Part shown: piece after piece, positions 30,159 through 40,570 of the stretch
Position numbering within the stretch: position 1 is the first letter of the stretch
How the letters are laid out: the number at the start of each line of letters is the position of its first letter
From: Polaromonas sp.
Lineage (GTDB): Bacteria; Pseudomonadota; Gammaproteobacteria; Burkholderiales; Burkholderiaceae
Length of the DNA stretch: 64,000 nucleotides
Reading direction: 5' to 3'
Assembly: GCA_013823505.1 (NCBI GenBank)
Contig: PNMH01000009.1
Span: 13,427-77,426 of the forward strand
The notes under the pieces: generated by a model
Told to the model about the DNA's origin: nothing
Seen by the model: only the letters and a program-made list of their open reading frames with translations
Database searches by the model: none
Position numbers and translations under genes: made by a program

Positions 30159-31243
30159 GGAGGGGTTTTCAGGGCGCGGATCAGCGAGGCGTTTTCCGAC
30201 GGTGTGCCCACCGTCAGCCGCAGACAGTGCGTCAGCAGTGGGTGCATTTTAGAAACATTCTTCACCAGAATGCCCTGGGCCTTGAGGCTGTCAAAACAAC
30301 GTTGCGCATCGGGCACACGCACCAACACCATGTTGGCGTCACTCGAAAACGGCTGGAAGCCCGGCATCTGGCGCAGGGCGTCGATCAGGACCGCGCGCTG
30401 CTCGCATATCTGCGCGGCCTGCCTGGCAAACACGTCCGCATGCTCCAGCGCAAACAGCGCGCACTCGGCATTGAGCACGCTCACGTTGTAAGGCGGGCGC
30501 AGCTTGTCGATTTCCTGCACCAGCGCCTGCGCGCCGAGCATGTAGCCCAGACGCACACCGGCCAGACCAAATTTGGAGAGCGTGCGCATGAGCAGCACAT
30601 GGGCGTTCGCCGCCGGATGAGCGCGGATTTCGTCGAGCCAACTCCGGCTGGAAAAAGGCTGGTAGGCCTCGTCCATCACCACCAGGCCGCCGAAGCTCGC
30701 CGCTTCGGCGATCAGGCGGCGAATGGTGTCGGCGTTCCACAGGTTCGCCGTGGGGTTGTTGGGGTAGGCGATGTAGGTGATGGCGGGTTGGTGCTCGCGC
30801 ATTGCGGCCAGCATGGCCGGTTCGTCGAGTTCAAAGTCGGCCGTGAGTGGCACACCCACAAACTTCAAACCCTGCAGTTGCGCACTCATGGCGTACATCA
30901 CGAAGCCCGGCAATGGCGCCAGCACGGTGGCGCCCGGCAAGTCGCAGGCCAGGGTGAGCAGCGAGATGAGTTCGTCCGAGCCGTTGCCCAGCATCAGGCT
31001 GGAGCCCGCCGGGAGGCCCACATAACGGGACAGGGCGGTCTTGAGGTCGTCGATGCGTGGGCCGGGGTAGCGGTTCACCGCCACCGCGCCCAGGCGCGCA
31101 CCGAGCGAGGCCTGCAGCTCGGGCGACAACGCAAACGGGTTCTCCATCGCGTCGAGCTTGACCATGCCGGCGGCATCCTGCACGGCGTAGGCGTGCATGG
31201 ACTGCACGTCCTGGCGAATCACGTTCAGCGGATTCGGGCTCAT
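30155..31243 (-). CDS. hisC: Histidinol-phosphate aminotransferase
   Basis: PLP-dependent class II aminotransferase. The 362 residues show the PLP lysine K224 in [15 protein letters not shown], the DEAYQPF aspartate region and the phosphate-binding arginine late in the chain. The N-terminal [10 protein letters not shown] fits the family. Start and stop overlap hisD and hisB by four bases each, so this part of the operon is tightly coupled. Confidence 0.96.
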   Translation of the reverse strand: MSPNPLNVIRQDVQSMHAYAVQDAAGMVKLDAMENPFALSPELQASLGARLGAVAVNRYPGPRIDDLKTALSRYVGLPAGSSLMLGNGSDELISLLTLACDLPGATVLAPLPGFVMYAMSAQLQGLKFVGVPLTADFELDEPAMLAAMREHQPAITYIAYPNNPTANLWNADTIRRLIAEAASFGGLVVMDEAYQPFSSRSWLDEIRAHPAANAHVLLMRTLSKFGLAGVRLGYMLGAQALVQEIDKLRPPYNVSVLNAECALFALEHADVFARQAAQICEQRAVLIDALRQMPGFQPFSSDANMVLVRVPDAQRCFDSLKAQGILVKNVSKMHPLLTHCLRLTVGTPSENASLIRALKTPP

Positions 31244-32583
31244 TGGGCACCCCGCATCGGCGGCACTTCATCCAGGCGCATCTCGGCCGCACGGGCATGG
31301 GCCTGCAGGCCCTCGCCGTAGGCCAGTTCAGCAGCGATCTTGCCCAGGCTTTGCGCGCCGACCTGGCTGACCTCGATCAGGCTGCTGCGCTTCTGGAAGT
31401 CGTAGACGCCCAGTGGCGAGCTGAAACGCGCGGTGCCGCTGGTGGGCAACACGTGGTTGGGGCCGGCGCAGTAGTCGCCCAGGCTTTCGCTGGTGAATGC
31501 GCCGAGGAAGATGGCGCCGGCGTGTTTGAGCATCGGCTCCCAGCGGTGCGGCTCGCTGCTCGACACCTCCAGGTGTTCGGGCGCGATGCGGTTGCTGATC
31601 TCGCAGGCCTCTTCCATGCTGCGGGTGTGGATCAGCGCACCACGGTCGTTCAGGCTTTTGGCGATGATGGCCGCGCGCGGCATGGTGCCCAGCAAGCGGT
31701 CGATGGCGGCCTGCACCGCGTCGATGTAGGCGGCGTCGGGGCAGAGCAGGATGCTCTGCGCGAGTTCGTCGTGCTCGGCCTGGCTGAACAGGTCCATGGC
31801 CACCCAGTCGGCCGGCGTGCTGCCGTCGGCCAGCACGAGGATTTCGCTCGGACCGGCGATCATGTCGATGCCCACGGTGCCGAACACGCGCTTCTTGGCG
31901 CTCGCCACATAGGCGTTGCCCGGACCGGTGATCTTGTCGACCTTGGGCACGGTGGCCGTGCCGTAAGCCAAAGCGGCCACAGCCTGCGCGCCGCCGATGG
32001 TGAAGGCGCGCGAAACGCCGGCCACATACGCAGCGGCCAGCACCAGCGGGTTCTTCTCGCCGCGCGGCGTGGGCACCACCATGATGATCTCGGTCACGCC
32101 GGCCACATGGGCGGGAATGGCGTTCATCAACACGCTCGATGGGTAAGCCGCCTTGCCACCGGGCACATAGATGCCCACGCGGTCCAGCGGCGTGACTTTC
32201 TGGCCCAGCAGCGTGCCGTCTTCGTCGCGGTAGCTCCAGCTCTCGCCGCCGGCCTTTTTCTGCGCTTCGTGGTAGCTGCGCACCCGGCGGGCTGCGGCCT
32301 CCAGGGCGTCTCGCTGCGCGACGGGCAGGCCATCGAAGGCCGCTTTCAACTCGGTCTGGGTGAGTTCCAGCTGGCTCAGGCTCGCAGCCTGGAGGCCATC
32401 AAAACGCGCGGTGTACTCCAGCACCGCGGCATCACCCCTCGTCCTCACGTCGTCGAGGATGCCGGCCACCCGCTCTTCAATCGCCCCATCGGTCTCGGCC
32501 GACCAATGCAGCCGGGCCGCGAACTGCGCCTCGAAGTCAGCGGCGGTGGTGGACAGGCGGGCGGGACGGGCGGTGAAGGTCAT
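31240..32583 (-). CDS. hisD: Histidinol dehydrogenase
   Basis: Zinc enzyme oxidising histidinol to histidine in two NAD-dependent steps. The 447 residues include the [20 protein letters not shown] signature, [10 protein letters not shown], the zinc and catalytic region IAPEHLEV and [14 protein letters not shown]. Length is typical. It overlaps both hisC and hisG by four bases. Confidence 0.97.
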   Translation of the reverse strand: MTFTARPARLSTTAADFEAQFAARLHWSAETDGAIEERVAGILDDVRTRGDAAVLEYTARFDGLQAASLSQLELTQTELKAAFDGLPVAQRDALEAAARRVRSYHEAQKKAGGESWSYRDEDGTLLGQKVTPLDRVGIYVPGGKAAYPSSVLMNAIPAHVAGVTEIIMVVPTPRGEKNPLVLAAAYVAGVSRAFTIGGAQAVAALAYGTATVPKVDKITGPGNAYVASAKKRVFGTVGIDMIAGPSEILVLADGSTPADWVAMDLFSQAEHDELAQSILLCPDAAYIDAVQAAIDRLLGTMPRAAIIAKSLNDRGALIHTRSMEEACEISNRIAPEHLEVSSSEPHRWEPMLKHAGAIFLGAFTSESLGDYCAGPNHVLPTSGTARFSSPLGVYDFQKRSSLIEVSQVGAQSLGKIAAELAYGEGLQAHARAAEMRLDEVPPMRGAQ

Positions 32584-33230
32584 GCGGGAGTGCCTTGTTC
32601 GATGGCTTGGGCGAAGGCGTTGATGATCGGGCGGATGGCGGCTTGCTTGAGCTTGAGCGAGGCCTGGTTCACCACCAGGCGCGCGCTGATGTCCATGATG
32701 CGTTCGACTTCAATCAGGTGATTGGCCTTGAGGGTGTTCCCGGTGGACACGAGGTCGACGATGGCGTCGGCCAGGCCGGTGAGCGGAGCAAGTTCCATGC
32801 TGCCGTAGAGCTTGATCAGGTCCACGTGCACACCCTTGCTGGCGAAGAACTCGCGCGCGATGTGGGTGTACTTGGTGGCGACCTTCAGGCGGGAACCCTG
32901 GCGCACGGCCGAGGCGTAGTCGAAGTCGGCGCGCACGGCCACGCTGACGCGGCAGCGCGAAATGTTGAGGTCCAGCGGCTGGTACAAGCCCTGGCCACCA
33001 TGTTCGATCAGCGTGTCTTTGCCGGTCACACCGAGGTCGGCGCCACCATGTTCCACATAGGTGGGCACGTCGCTGGCGCGCACCAGCACCACGCGCACTT
33101 GCGGATTGCTGGTGGCCAGGATCAGCTTGCGCGACTTTTCGGGGTCTTCGAGCACCTCAATGCCAGCTGCCTTGAGCAGCGGCAGGGTCTCGTCGAAGAT
33201 GCGGCCTTTGGAGAGGGCGAGCGTGATCAT
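32580..33230 (-). CDS. hisG: ATP phosphoribosyltransferase, short form
   Basis: First committed step of histidine synthesis. At 216 residues this is the short form (HisGS), lacking the C-terminal ACT-like allosteric domain; it starts [19 protein letters not shown] and carries the PRPP-binding [10 protein letters not shown] loop. Short HisG enzymes need HisZ for activity and feedback control, and no hisZ is in this window. It overlaps murA by four bases. Confidence 0.96.
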   Translation of the reverse strand: MITLALSKGRIFDETLPLLKAAGIEVLEDPEKSRKLILATSNPQVRVVLVRASDVPTYVEHGGADLGVTGKDTLIEHGGQGLYQPLDLNISRCRVSVAVRADFDYASAVRQGSRLKVATKYTHIAREFFASKGVHVDLIKLYGSMELAPLTGLADAIVDLVSTGNTLKANHLIEVERIMDISARLVVNQASLKLKQAAIRPIINAFAQAIEQGTPA

Positions 33231-34507
33231 TTCACCCTCTCGATATCCGCGCCGATGCCACGCAGTTTTTCTTCCATCTGGTCGTAGCCACGGTCCAGGT
33301 GGTAGATGCGGTCGACGATGGTTTCACCGTCGGCCACCAGCCCGGCGATCACCAGACTGGCCGAGGCCCGCAGATCGGTGGCCATGACGGTGGCGCCCGA
33401 CAAGCGCGAGATGCCCTCGACCACCGCGATCTTGCCGTCCACCTGGATGCGCGCACCCAGGCGCACCAGTTCGTTGACGTGCATGAAGCGGTTCTCGAAG
33501 ATGGTTTCGGTCACCTTGCTCGCGCCTTCGGCGATGCAGTTGAGCACCATGAACTGCGCCTGCATGTCGGTGGGGAAGCCGGGGTACTCGGTGGTGCGGA
33601 AACTCTGAGCCTTCAGACGGCCCGAGGCGCGCACGCGGATGAAATCACCGCTGGCGTCTTTGCCGGCTTCGATTTCGGCACCGGCTTCCAGCAGCTTGTC
33701 GATCACCGAGTCGAGGTGATCGGCGCGGCCATGGCGCAGCACCACGTCACCACCCGTGGCGGCCACGGCGCACAGGAAAGTGCCGGTCTCGATGCGGTCG
33801 GCCACCACCTGGTGGGTGCAGCCGTGCAGGCGGTCCACGCCCTGGATGTGGATGCGGCTGGTGCCGTGGCCTTCGATCTTCGCACCCATGGCGATCAGCA
33901 TTTCGGCCAGGTCACCGATCTCGGGTTCCTGCGCCGCGTTTTCCAGCAGGGTCTCGCCCTCGGCCAGTGCCGCGGCCATGAGGAAGTTCTCGGTGCCAGT
34001 GACGGTGACCATGTCGGTGGCGATGCGTGCGCCGTGCAGGCGGGTCTTGCCTGCGGGCAACTTGGCGACCATGTAACCGTGTTCGACCACGATCTCGGCG
34101 CCCATGGCCTGCATGCCCTTGATGTGCTGGTCCACCGGGCGCGAGCCGATGGCGCAACCACCGGGCAAGGACACGCGGGCGTGGCCAAAACGCGCCAGCA
34201 GGGGCCCGAGCACCAGCACCGACGCGCGCATGGTCTTGACCAGTTCGTACGGCGCTTCGGCCAGGATCGGATCGGCTGCCTGCAGCGTGATGCCGCCGCG
34301 CTCGCCGTGGGTCTGCGTTTGCACGCCCATGTTGTCGAGCAGCTGGCGCATGGTGGCCACGTCGCGCAGGCGCGGCACGTTGTTCAGCGTGACCGGGTCG
34401 GCGGTGAGCAGCGCGGCGCACAGCTCGGGCAGCGCGGCGTTCTTCGCGCCGGAGATGGTGACTTCGCCTTGCAGCGTACGCCCACCCGTGATTCGGAGTT
34501 TGTCCAT
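33227..34507 (-). CDS. murA: UDP-N-acetylglucosamine 1-carboxyvinyltransferase
   Basis: First committed step of peptidoglycan synthesis. The 426 residues start [20 protein letters not shown] and have the fosfomycin-target cysteine C118 in [10 protein letters not shown], so the enzyme should be fosfomycin-sensitive by that residue. An in-frame ATG 11 codons upstream is less family-like. It sits between ibaG and hisG on the same strand, an order common in betaproteobacteria. Confidence 0.97.
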   Translation of the reverse strand: MDKLRITGGRTLQGEVTISGAKNAALPELCAALLTADPVTLNNVPRLRDVATMRQLLDNMGVQTQTHGERGGITLQAADPILAEAPYELVKTMRASVLVLGPLLARFGHARVSLPGGCAIGSRPVDQHIKGMQAMGAEIVVEHGYMVAKLPAGKTRLHGARIATDMVTVTGTENFLMAAALAEGETLLENAAQEPEIGDLAEMLIAMGAKIEGHGTSRIHIQGVDRLHGCTHQVVADRIETGTFLCAVAATGGDVVLRHGRADHLDSVIDKLLEAGAEIEAGKDASGDFIRVRASGRLKAQSFRTTEYPGFPTDMQAQFMVLNCIAEGASKVTETIFENRFMHVNELVRLGARIQVDGKIAVVEGISRLSGATVMATDLRASASLVIAGLVADGETIVDRIYHLDRGYDQMEEKLRGIGADIERVK

Positions 34508-34521
34508 GGCTGGCTGGCAGT

Positions 34522-34761
34522 TCAGGGTTGGGCCGCCCATTCGGCGGGGGTGTAGGTCTTCATCGACAAGGCGTGCACCTCGTCGGTCTGGATGCGCCCG
34601 CCCAGCGTGCCGTACACGGCCTGGTGGCGTTTGATCAGGCGCAGGCCTTCAAAGGCGGGCGACACGATGACGGCGGCCCAGTGACGACCATCACCGGTGA
34701 CTTCGAGGTGTTCGCACGGCAGGCCGGCGGCGATGAGCGATTGCAGTTGTTCAGCGGTCAT
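34522..34761 (-). CDS. ibaG: BolA family protein IbaG
   Basis: A 79-residue BolA-type protein, thought to work with monothiol glutaredoxins in iron-sulfur handling and linked in E. coli to acid stress and the mla-murA region. The core is [19 protein letters not shown] and the RHQAVYGTL motif. It lies between the ABC-2 permease (1 base upstream) and murA (14 bases downstream). Confidence 0.93.
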   Translation of the reverse strand: MTAEQLQSLIAAGLPCEHLEVTGDGRHWAAVIVSPAFEGLRLIKRHQAVYGTLGGRIQTDEVHALSMKTYTPAEWAAQP

Positions 34762-34762
34762 G

Positions 34763-35518
34763 TCAGTGGCGAATTTTGTAGCCGGTCTTGAGCAGGTGCA
34801 GCGCGATCGCGCTCACGATGGCGAGTGCCCCGCCCACCAGCGCCAGGCTGATCCAGGGCGACACATCGCTCTTGCCGAAGAAGCCATAGCGGAAGCCGTC
34901 GATCATGTAGAAAAACGGGTTGAGGTGGCTCACCTTTTGCCAGAACTCGGGCAGGGAGTGGATCGAGTAGAACACGCCCGAGAGGAAGGTCATGGGCACG
35001 ATGATGAAGTTCTGGAACGCGGCCATCTGGTCGAACTTCTCGGCCCACAAGCCAGCGATCAAGCCGAGCGCGCCCAACAGCGCCGCGCCCATGAAGCCAA
35101 AGGCCAGGATCCACAGCGGCGCCACCAGCGAGGGCTGGGCGAACCACCAGGTGACCACCATCACGCCGGCGCCCACGGCCAGCCCGCGCACGATGGACGA
35201 ACCCACGTAGGCCACAAACCATGCGCGGTGCGACAACGGCGTGAGCAACAGGAACACCAGGTTGCCCATGATCTTGCTCTGCACCAGCGACGACGAGCTG
35301 TTGGCAAAGGCGTTCTGCAACACGCTCATCATCACCAGGCCGGGCAACAGAAAGGCGGTGTAGCTCACCGAGTCGTACACCTGCACCCGGTCTTCGAGCA
35401 CGTGGCCAAAGATCATCAGGTACAGGATGGCGGTGATCACCGGCGCGGCCACGGTCTGGAAACCCACCTTCCAGAAACGCAGCACTTCCTTGTAGAACAG
35501 CGTCTGCCAACCGGTCAT
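34763..35518 (-). CDS. ABC-2 type transporter permease (YadH-like)
   Basis: Inner-membrane permease of 251 residues with six predicted helices and the ABC-2 pattern (MTGWQTLFYKEVLRFWK N-terminus, FLLPGLVMMSVLQNAFANSS, FIIVPMTFLSGVFYSI). Its ATG overlaps the stop of the ATPase gene by four bases, so both form one exporter. The closest named type is the YadG-YadH pair, whose substrate is not established. Its place between mlaB and ibaG-murA hints at an envelope substrate, but that is inference. Confidence 0.88.
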   Translation of the reverse strand: MTGWQTLFYKEVLRFWKVGFQTVAAPVITAILYLMIFGHVLEDRVQVYDSVSYTAFLLPGLVMMSVLQNAFANSSSSLVQSKIMGNLVFLLLTPLSHRAWFVAYVGSSIVRGLAVGAGVMVVTWWFAQPSLVAPLWILAFGFMGAALLGALGLIAGLWAEKFDQMAAFQNFIIVPMTFLSGVFYSIHSLPEFWQKVSHLNPFFYMIDGFRYGFFGKSDVSPWISLALVGGALAIVSAIALHLLKTGYKIRH

Positions 35519-36477
35519 GCCGCCACCTCGACAGGGTTCGTAGCCCGGGGCTGTGCGCCCGTGAGATCGAGGAACACGTCTTCCAGATCGGCCTTGCGGA
35601 TCTCGATGTCTTCGGGCACCACACCCGCCTCGCGCAGCCGCGCCAGGATGCGCTCGACCGCCAGCGCGTCGGTGGCCGGCAGCTGGACCACACGGCCGGT
35701 GATGCGGGCCTGCACCGCGAGGTCGGTCGGCAGGGTCGCGTCGGTCTTGAAGCGCAGCACATTGGACGCCGCGCGCGCGAGCAAGGCCGACGTGGACTCC
35801 AGCGCCACCACCCTGCCCTGCTTGAGCATGGCGATGCGGCCACACAAAGCTTCGGCTTCTTCGAGGTAATGCGTGGTCAGCAGCACGGTGCTGCCCAGGC
35901 GTTTGTTCAGATCGGAGATGAACTGCCACAAGGTCTGGCGCAGTTCCACGTCCACACCGGCCGTGGGTTCGTCGAGCACGATCACCGGTGGTTTGTGCAC
36001 CAGGGCCTGCGCAATCAACACCCGCCGCTTCATGCCACCCGAAAGCTGACGCATGTTGGCGTTGGCCTTGTCGGTAAGGCCCAGGCCTTCGAGCAGCTCG
36101 TCGATCCAGGCGTCATTGCGCTGGATGCCGAAATAGCCGGACTGGATGCGCAGCGCTTCGCGCACGTTGAAAAAGGGATCGAACACCAACTCTTGTGGCA
36201 CCACGCCGAGCTGGCGGCGCGCTGCCTGGTAGTCGGCCTGCACATCGCTGCCGTGCACGAGCACCCGGCCCGAAGTGGCGCGACCCAGACCCGCCAGGAT
36301 GCTGATCAGCGTGGTCTTGCCAGCACCATTGGGCCCCAGCAGACCGAAGAACTCACCAGCCTCGATGTCGAACGACACCGACTGCAAGGCCTGCACGGTG
36401 CCGCGCGAGGACGGGTAGCTCTTGGAGACGTCAGAGAAGGAAACGGCGGGCATGCGCGAGAAAACCACGGAGGTCAT
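35515..36477 (-). CDS. ABC transporter ATP-binding protein (YadG-like)
   Basis: ATPase of 320 residues with Walker A GPNGAGKT (48-55), signature LSGGMKRR, Walker B VIVLDEPTAGVD and a C-terminal extension of about 80 residues that is typical of ABC-2 exporters. Start is ambiguous: 36477 as given or the ATG at 36453 (MPAVSFSDVSKSYP); neither has a ribosome-binding site. It begins after a 113-base gap from mlaB that holds hairpins and a -10-like box. Confidence 0.88.
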   Translation of the reverse strand: MTSVVFSRMPAVSFSDVSKSYPSSRGTVQALQSVSFDIEAGEFFGLLGPNGAGKTTLISILAGLGRATSGRVLVHGSDVQADYQAARRQLGVVPQELVFDPFFNVREALRIQSGYFGIQRNDAWIDELLEGLGLTDKANANMRQLSGGMKRRVLIAQALVHKPPVIVLDEPTAGVDVELRQTLWQFISDLNKRLGSTVLLTTHYLEEAEALCGRIAMLKQGRVVALESTSALLARAASNVLRFKTDATLPTDLAVQARITGRVVQLPATDALAVERILARLREAGVVPEDIEIRKADLEDVFLDLTGAQPRATNPVEVAA

Positions 36478-36501
36478 GGGCCGCGCACAGGGGAACGGGC
36501 G

Positions 36502-36566
36502 GCGGTTGGAGAACCGCGTATTTTAGGCCCGCCGGGGTGTCCGCACGGGGCACGGGGCCAGGCCCC
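36502..36566 (-). promoter_or_regulatory. Hairpins and -10-like box between mlaB and the ABC exporter
   Basis: Downstream of mlaB the minus-strand RNA can form CGGGG/CCCCG (36553-36567) without a U-run. A TAAAAT hexamer (36520-36525) and a perfect GCGGTT/AACCGC hairpin (36502-36517) follow. Together they suggest a break in the operon and a new start for the exporter genes; no -35 box is clear. Confidence 0.35.
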
Positions 36567-36590
36567 GCGCCGGTGGCGTGCTGCGAGCGC

Positions 36591-36875
36591 TCAGGGCGCG
36601 AGCAACTCGCCCACGCCGTACAGGCCCATGAGGTCTTCCAGCCGACGCGGCCAATGGCTCACCTGCAGTGTCTTGCCCTCGGCGCGCAGCTGGCGGCGCA
36701 ATTCGAGCAAAACAGCCACGGCCGACGAATCGAACACCCGCAGCGAGGCCGCATCGAGCATCACCACCGGGCCGGCCTGCTGGGAGAGCGCCTGCTTCAG
36801 TTCCATCAAGGTCTTGCCGGCATCTGCCAGCGTGACTTGCGCCGGCAATGCGGCGTTCGACAAGGCGGTGGTCAC
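36591..36875 (-). CDS. mlaB: STAS-domain protein MlaB
   Basis: Small cytoplasmic STAS protein (94 residues) that binds the MlaF ATPase and stabilises the MlaFEDB complex. The VVMLDAASLRVFDSSAVAVL region carries the STAS loop, with the DSSAV serine. It lies four bases after mlaC and closes the mla run. Confidence 0.9.
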   Translation of the reverse strand: MTTALSNAALPAQVTLADAGKTLMELKQALSQQAGPVVMLDAASLRVFDSSAVAVLLELRRQLRAEGKTLQVSHWPRRLEDLMGLYGVGELLAP

Positions 36876-36879
36876 GGGA

Positions 36880-37506
36880 TCAGCTGGTCTTGGCCACGTT
36901 GGACTTGTTGCGCTGTACCAGCGACGCGATCAGGCCATCAATGCCCTTGGCGCTGATTTCCTGCGCGAACTGGGTGCGGTAGGTTTCCACCAGCCAGACG
37001 CCAAGCACGTTGATGTCGTAAATCTTCCAGCCGTTGGCCGTCTTTTCCATGCGGTAGTCCAGCTGGATCGGATCGCCCTTGCCGCGCACTTCGGAGCGCA
37101 CCACCACCTCGGTGTCTTCGGGCTTGGAGCGCATCGGCTTGAAGGTCACGGTCTGGTCTTTCACCTCACCGAGCGCGCCGGAATAGGTGCGCACCAGGAG
37201 GATCTTGAATTCGTCTTGCAGCTGCTTTTGCTGCTCGGGCGTGGCCTGGCGCCAGAAGCGGCCCACCGCGGACGACGTCATGCGGGTGAAGTTGACGCTG
37301 GGCAGGATCTTGGAATCCACCAACGCGACGATGCGGTTCACATCGCCAGCCTGAATGGCGGGGTCGGCCTTCACCGAGGCCAGCACATCGCTGGAAATGC
37401 GTTTGACCAGGGCATCGGGTGCTTCTTCCTGCGCCAGGGCGGGCAGAGACATCACACCGGCGGCGGTGATCACGAGGGCTGAGAGCCAGGAGCGGCGTTT
37501 CATCAT
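36880..37506 (-). CDS. mlaC: Periplasmic phospholipid-binding protein MlaC
   Basis: Shuttles phospholipids between MlaA in the outer membrane and MlaFEDB in the inner membrane. The 208 residues have a cleavable signal peptide (MMKRRSWLSALVITAAG, cleavage after LPALA near residue 25) and the MlaC/Ttg2 fold with motifs FTRMTSSAVGRFWRQATPEQ and WKIYDINVLGVWLVETYR. AAAGGA precedes the start. It lies 112 bases after mlaA. Confidence 0.95.
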   Translation of the reverse strand: MMKRRSWLSALVITAAGVMSLPALAQEEAPDALVKRISSDVLASVKADPAIQAGDVNRIVALVDSKILPSVNFTRMTSSAVGRFWRQATPEQQKQLQDEFKILLVRTYSGALGEVKDQTVTFKPMRSKPEDTEVVVRSEVRGKGDPIQLDYRMEKTANGWKIYDINVLGVWLVETYRTQFAQEISAKGIDGLIASLVQRNKSNVAKTS

Positions 37507-37618
37507 GGTTTTTCCTTTTGTGGCCTATGGCCCGACTGCAGACAGCGCAGCCTAAATCATCGGAGCGGCAGAAATATGAAGCAGTTCCACTGCATTCGTT
37601 GCGAGACGTATCGGTGGC

Positions 37619-38356
37619 TCACTGATCGCGACCGCCCAGACCGATGCCTTTGTCGATCAGGTCGTCGATCTGGCTTTGACGGCGGTTGAGGTACAGATCG
37701 CGCGTGAAGCTGTACTTGTCAAGCGCGGCCTCTTCCAGCAGCGACGAGGCGCGCAGCAGGCCGGCGCGTGTGTCGACCACGCGCAGCGCGGTGAGCGAAT
37801 TGCGAGCGGACACGTCGTTCATGCCGGAGACCGGATCCACGCTCATGTCGACCACCAGGCCTGTACCGTCCCGCACCGAAGAAGGACCGAAGATCGGCAG
37901 CACCAGATAGGCACCGGACGGCGCACCCCAGCGGCCCAGCGTCTGGCCAAAGTCCAGTCGGGTGCGCGGAATGCCGGCTTCGGTGGCGATGTCGAGCAAG
38001 CCACCCAGACCGAGCACCGTGTTGACGCTGAAGCGCATCAGGTTCTCACCCGTCTCGCGCGGGCGCAACTGGAGCGCCGCATTGGCCGCCGACCAGAGGT
38101 CACCGATGTTGCTGAAGAAGTTGTTCACGCCGGTTTGAACCGGGCTGGGCGTGACGTCTTTGTAGACGGTGGCCACCGGCTTGAGGACCGCCGTGTCGAC
38201 CGCGTCGTTGAAGCGGTAGACACCCCGGTTGAACGGCTCCAGCGGATCGCGCGGATTCGCGTCGGGCCCGGTGGCGCAGCCGCTAAGAGCTGCCAGCGCC
38301 AGACCGGCGGCCAGCCACGCCGTGGACCGGCTGGATGTGAAGAACGCTTTTTTCAT
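37619..38356 (-). CDS. mlaA: Outer-membrane lipoprotein MlaA (VacJ)
   Basis: Removes misplaced phospholipids from the outer leaflet of the outer membrane. The 245 residues have a lipoprotein signal with lipobox LSGC (C27), then the family start DPLEPFNRGVYRFNDAVD and LGRWGAPSGAYLVLPIFGPS. It is encoded inside the mla operon, between mlaD and mlaC, unlike E. coli where mlaA is unlinked; this is usual for Burkholderiales. Confidence 0.95.
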   Translation of the reverse strand: MKKAFFTSSRSTAWLAAGLALAALSGCATGPDANPRDPLEPFNRGVYRFNDAVDTAVLKPVATVYKDVTPSPVQTGVNNFFSNIGDLWSAANAALQLRPRETGENLMRFSVNTVLGLGGLLDIATEAGIPRTRLDFGQTLGRWGAPSGAYLVLPIFGPSSVRDGTGLVVDMSVDPVSGMNDVSARNSLTALRVVDTRAGLLRASSLLEEAALDKYSFTRDLYLNRRQSQIDDLIDKGIGLGGRDQ

Positions 38357-38462
38357 GATTGAACCCCCTGGGCGCCATGCCCGAGTCGTTGTTGTTGACC
38401 ACCTGCATTCTTGTCAGGTTGCTGCGGCTTGTCTGGGTGCTCCGCCAAAAGCCCTGCTGGGG

Positions 38463-38942
38463 TCACTCGGCGGGCTTGGCGTCGCCGCTGTCGGCGGCCT
38501 TGCTGAAGAGAAACTGGCTGATCAGGTTTTCGAGGATCACGGCCGATTGAGTCTGGGTGATCACCGCGCCAGCGGCGATGTTTTCAGCGTCGCCGCCCGG
38601 CTCGATGCCGATGTACTGCTCGCCCAACAGGCCACTGGTGAGGATCTTTAGCGAGCTGTCCTTGGGGAAGGCGTAGCGGGATTCCAGCGCCAGCGTGATG
38701 TTGGCCTGGAAGGTCTTGTCGTCAAAGGTGATGGACTCCACCCGACCGACCACCACGCCCGCGCTTCTCACTGCGGCCTTGGGTTTGACGCCACCGGCGT
38801 TGTCGAAGCGGCCCACCACCTGGTAGGTTTTCTCGAAGTTGAGACTGAGCAGGTTGGCCGACTGCAGGGCCAGGAACAGGATGGCCGCAGCGCCGATCAG
38901 CACGAACAGACCTACCCAGATGTCGTTTTTGGAACTTTGCAT
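38463..38942 (-). CDS. mlaD: MCE-domain lipid-binding protein MlaD
   Basis: Hexameric MCE ring anchored in the inner membrane that passes lipids to or from MlaC. The 159 residues have one N-terminal helix (about 8-27), an MCE domain (about 37-117, with VGRFDNAGGVKPKAAVRSAG and GLLGEQYIGIEPGG) and a C-terminal hydrophobic helix for the ring pore. It lies 19 bases after mlaE; 106 bases without other features separate it from mlaA. Confidence 0.95.
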   Translation of the reverse strand: MQSSKNDIWVGLFVLIGAAAILFLALQSANLLSLNFEKTYQVVGRFDNAGGVKPKAAVRSAGVVVGRVESITFDDKTFQANITLALESRYAFPKDSSLKILTSGLLGEQYIGIEPGGDAENIAAGAVITQTQSAVILENLISQFLFSKAADSGDAKPAE

Positions 38943-38961
38943 GTTGATCTCCGGATGACGT

Positions 38962-39744
38962 TCAGATGCTGAACATCGTGGCGGTGAGGATGAAATCGAG
39001 CGCCAGCACGGCGAGCGAGGCGACCACCACGGTGCGGGTGGTGGCGCGCGAAACGCCTTCGGGCGTGGGGTGCGCACTGTAGCCCTGCAGCAGCGCGACA
39101 AAGGTGACGGCAAAGCCGAACACCACGCTCTTGATGACGCCATTGCCCACATCGGCCCAGACGTCCACGCCGCCTTGCATCTGGCTCCAGAAGGCACCAC
39201 CGTCGAGGCCCAGCATGAGCACGCCCACGACCCAGCCTCCGATGACACCGACCGCGCTAAAAATGCCGGCAAGCAAGGGCATGACGATCACGCCGGCCCA
39301 GAAACGTGGAGCCAGCACGCGACGCACCGGGTCCACCGCCATCATTTCCATGGCGCTGAGTTGCTCACCCGCTTTCATCAGGCCAATCTCGGCGGTGAGG
39401 GACGTGCCGGCGCGACCCGCAAACAGGAGTGCTGTGATCACGGGCCCGAGTTCGCGCACCAGCGACAGCGTGACCAGCAAACCCAGTGCTTCGGTGGCGC
39501 CGTAGATGCGCAGCGTGTAGTAGCCCTGCAGGCCGAGCACGAAACCCACAAACAGGCCGGAGACACCGATGAGGGCCAATGAATGGTTGCCCAAAAAGTG
39601 GATCTGGTCACGCAGCAGTCCAGGGCGGCGCAGGGCGGCGCCCAACAGCCACAGCAGGCGCACGAGCAGGCGCGTGGCGGTGCCGATGCTGGTGATCTGG
39701 CTGCGCACCGCGAAGCCCAGGCGGGCGATCCAAGCCGTGGTCAT
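38962..39744 (-). CDS. mlaE: Phospholipid ABC transporter permease MlaE
   Basis: Permease of the MlaFEDB lipid transporter, 260 residues with about five membrane helices and the MlaE motif [20 protein letters not shown] followed by AEIGLMK. The [21 protein letters not shown] coupling helix faces MlaF. Its ATG overlaps the mlaF stop by four bases. Confidence 0.96.
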   Translation of the reverse strand: MTTAWIARLGFAVRSQITSIGTATRLLVRLLWLLGAALRRPGLLRDQIHFLGNHSLALIGVSGLFVGFVLGLQGYYTLRIYGATEALGLLVTLSLVRELGPVITALLFAGRAGTSLTAEIGLMKAGEQLSAMEMMAVDPVRRVLAPRFWAGVIVMPLLAGIFSAVGVIGGWVVGVLMLGLDGGAFWSQMQGGVDVWADVGNGVIKSVVFGFAVTFVALLQGYSAHPTPEGVSRATTRTVVVASLAVLALDFILTATMFSI

Positions 39745-40565
39745 GCCGGCTCCTTGTGGCCGTTGCCGAAGTCGTCTTCAAGGCTGGGCCCGGGGTGGTG
39801 AAAGCGCACAGGGCCGTCGGGCAAGGCGTTGACGAACTGTTTGACCAACGGGTCTTCGCTGTGGCGCACCTCGTCGGGCGTGCCTTGCGCCGCGATCTTG
39901 CCGTTGGCGAGCACGATCACCTGGTCGGCGATGTGGAAGGTTTCGTCCAGGTCATGGGAGACCACGATGCTGGTCAGGCCCATGGCGTCGTTGAGCTGGC
40001 GAATCAGGCGGGCGGCGGTGCCCAGCGAGATCGGGTCCAACCCGGCGAAGGGTTCGTCGTACATCACGAGTTCGGGATCGAGCGCGATGGCGCGGGCCAG
40101 CGCCACACGCCTGGCCATGCCACCCGAAAGCTCGCTGGGCATGAGATCGCGTGCACCACGCAGGCCGACCGCGTTGAGCTTCATCAGCACGATGTCGCGC
40201 ACCAGGGCCTCGGGCAGCTTCGTGTGTTCGTGCAGCGGGAAGGCGACGTTGTCGAACACGCTCATGTCGGTGAACAAAGCCCCGAACTGGAACAACATGC
40301 CCATGCGCCGGCGCGCGGCATACAGGGCCTCGGCCCGCATCACCGTGATGTCTTGCCCGTCGAACAGGGTCTGACCCTTCTGGGCACGCAGTTGCCCGCC
40401 GATGAGGCGCAGCACCGTGGTCTTGCCGCCGCCGGAGGCGCCCATGAGCGCCGTGACCTTGCCGCGAGGCACGGTCAGCGTGACGTTGTCGAGGATGGCG
40501 CGTTGGCCGTACCCGAAGGTCAGGTTGCGCAGTTCGACCAGAGGAGGAGCGTTTTCGGTGGGCAT
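39741..40565 (-). CDS. mlaF: Phospholipid ABC transporter ATPase MlaF
   Basis: ATPase of the MlaFEDB transporter. The 274 residues have Walker A GASGGGKT (42-49), signature LSGGMARR and Walker [15 protein letters not shown] take the ATG at 40565 ([20 protein letters not shown]). There is no ribosome-binding site: the start is preceded by TTTTTGTTTG from the hairpin at 40571-40599. It is the first gene of the long mla-to-his run. Confidence 0.95.
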   Translation of the reverse strand: MPTENAPPLVELRNLTFGYGQRAILDNVTLTVPRGKVTALMGASGGGKTTVLRLIGGQLRAQKGQTLFDGQDITVMRAEALYAARRRMGMLFQFGALFTDMSVFDNVAFPLHEHTKLPEALVRDIVLMKLNAVGLRGARDLMPSELSGGMARRVALARAIALDPELVMYDEPFAGLDPISLGTAARLIRQLNDAMGLTSIVVSHDLDETFHIADQVIVLANGKIAAQGTPDEVRHSEDPLVKQFVNALPDGPVRFHHPGPSLEDDFGNGHKEPA

Positions 40566-40570
40566 CAAAC

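Noticed and set aside
31243..32721. 492-codon plus-strand open frame opposite hisD
   Set aside because: Shadow of hisD with biased composition.
35869..37482. 537-codon plus-strand open frame opposite the ABC ATPase, mlaB and mlaC
   Set aside because: Antisense artefact; all three minus-strand genes have clear motifs.
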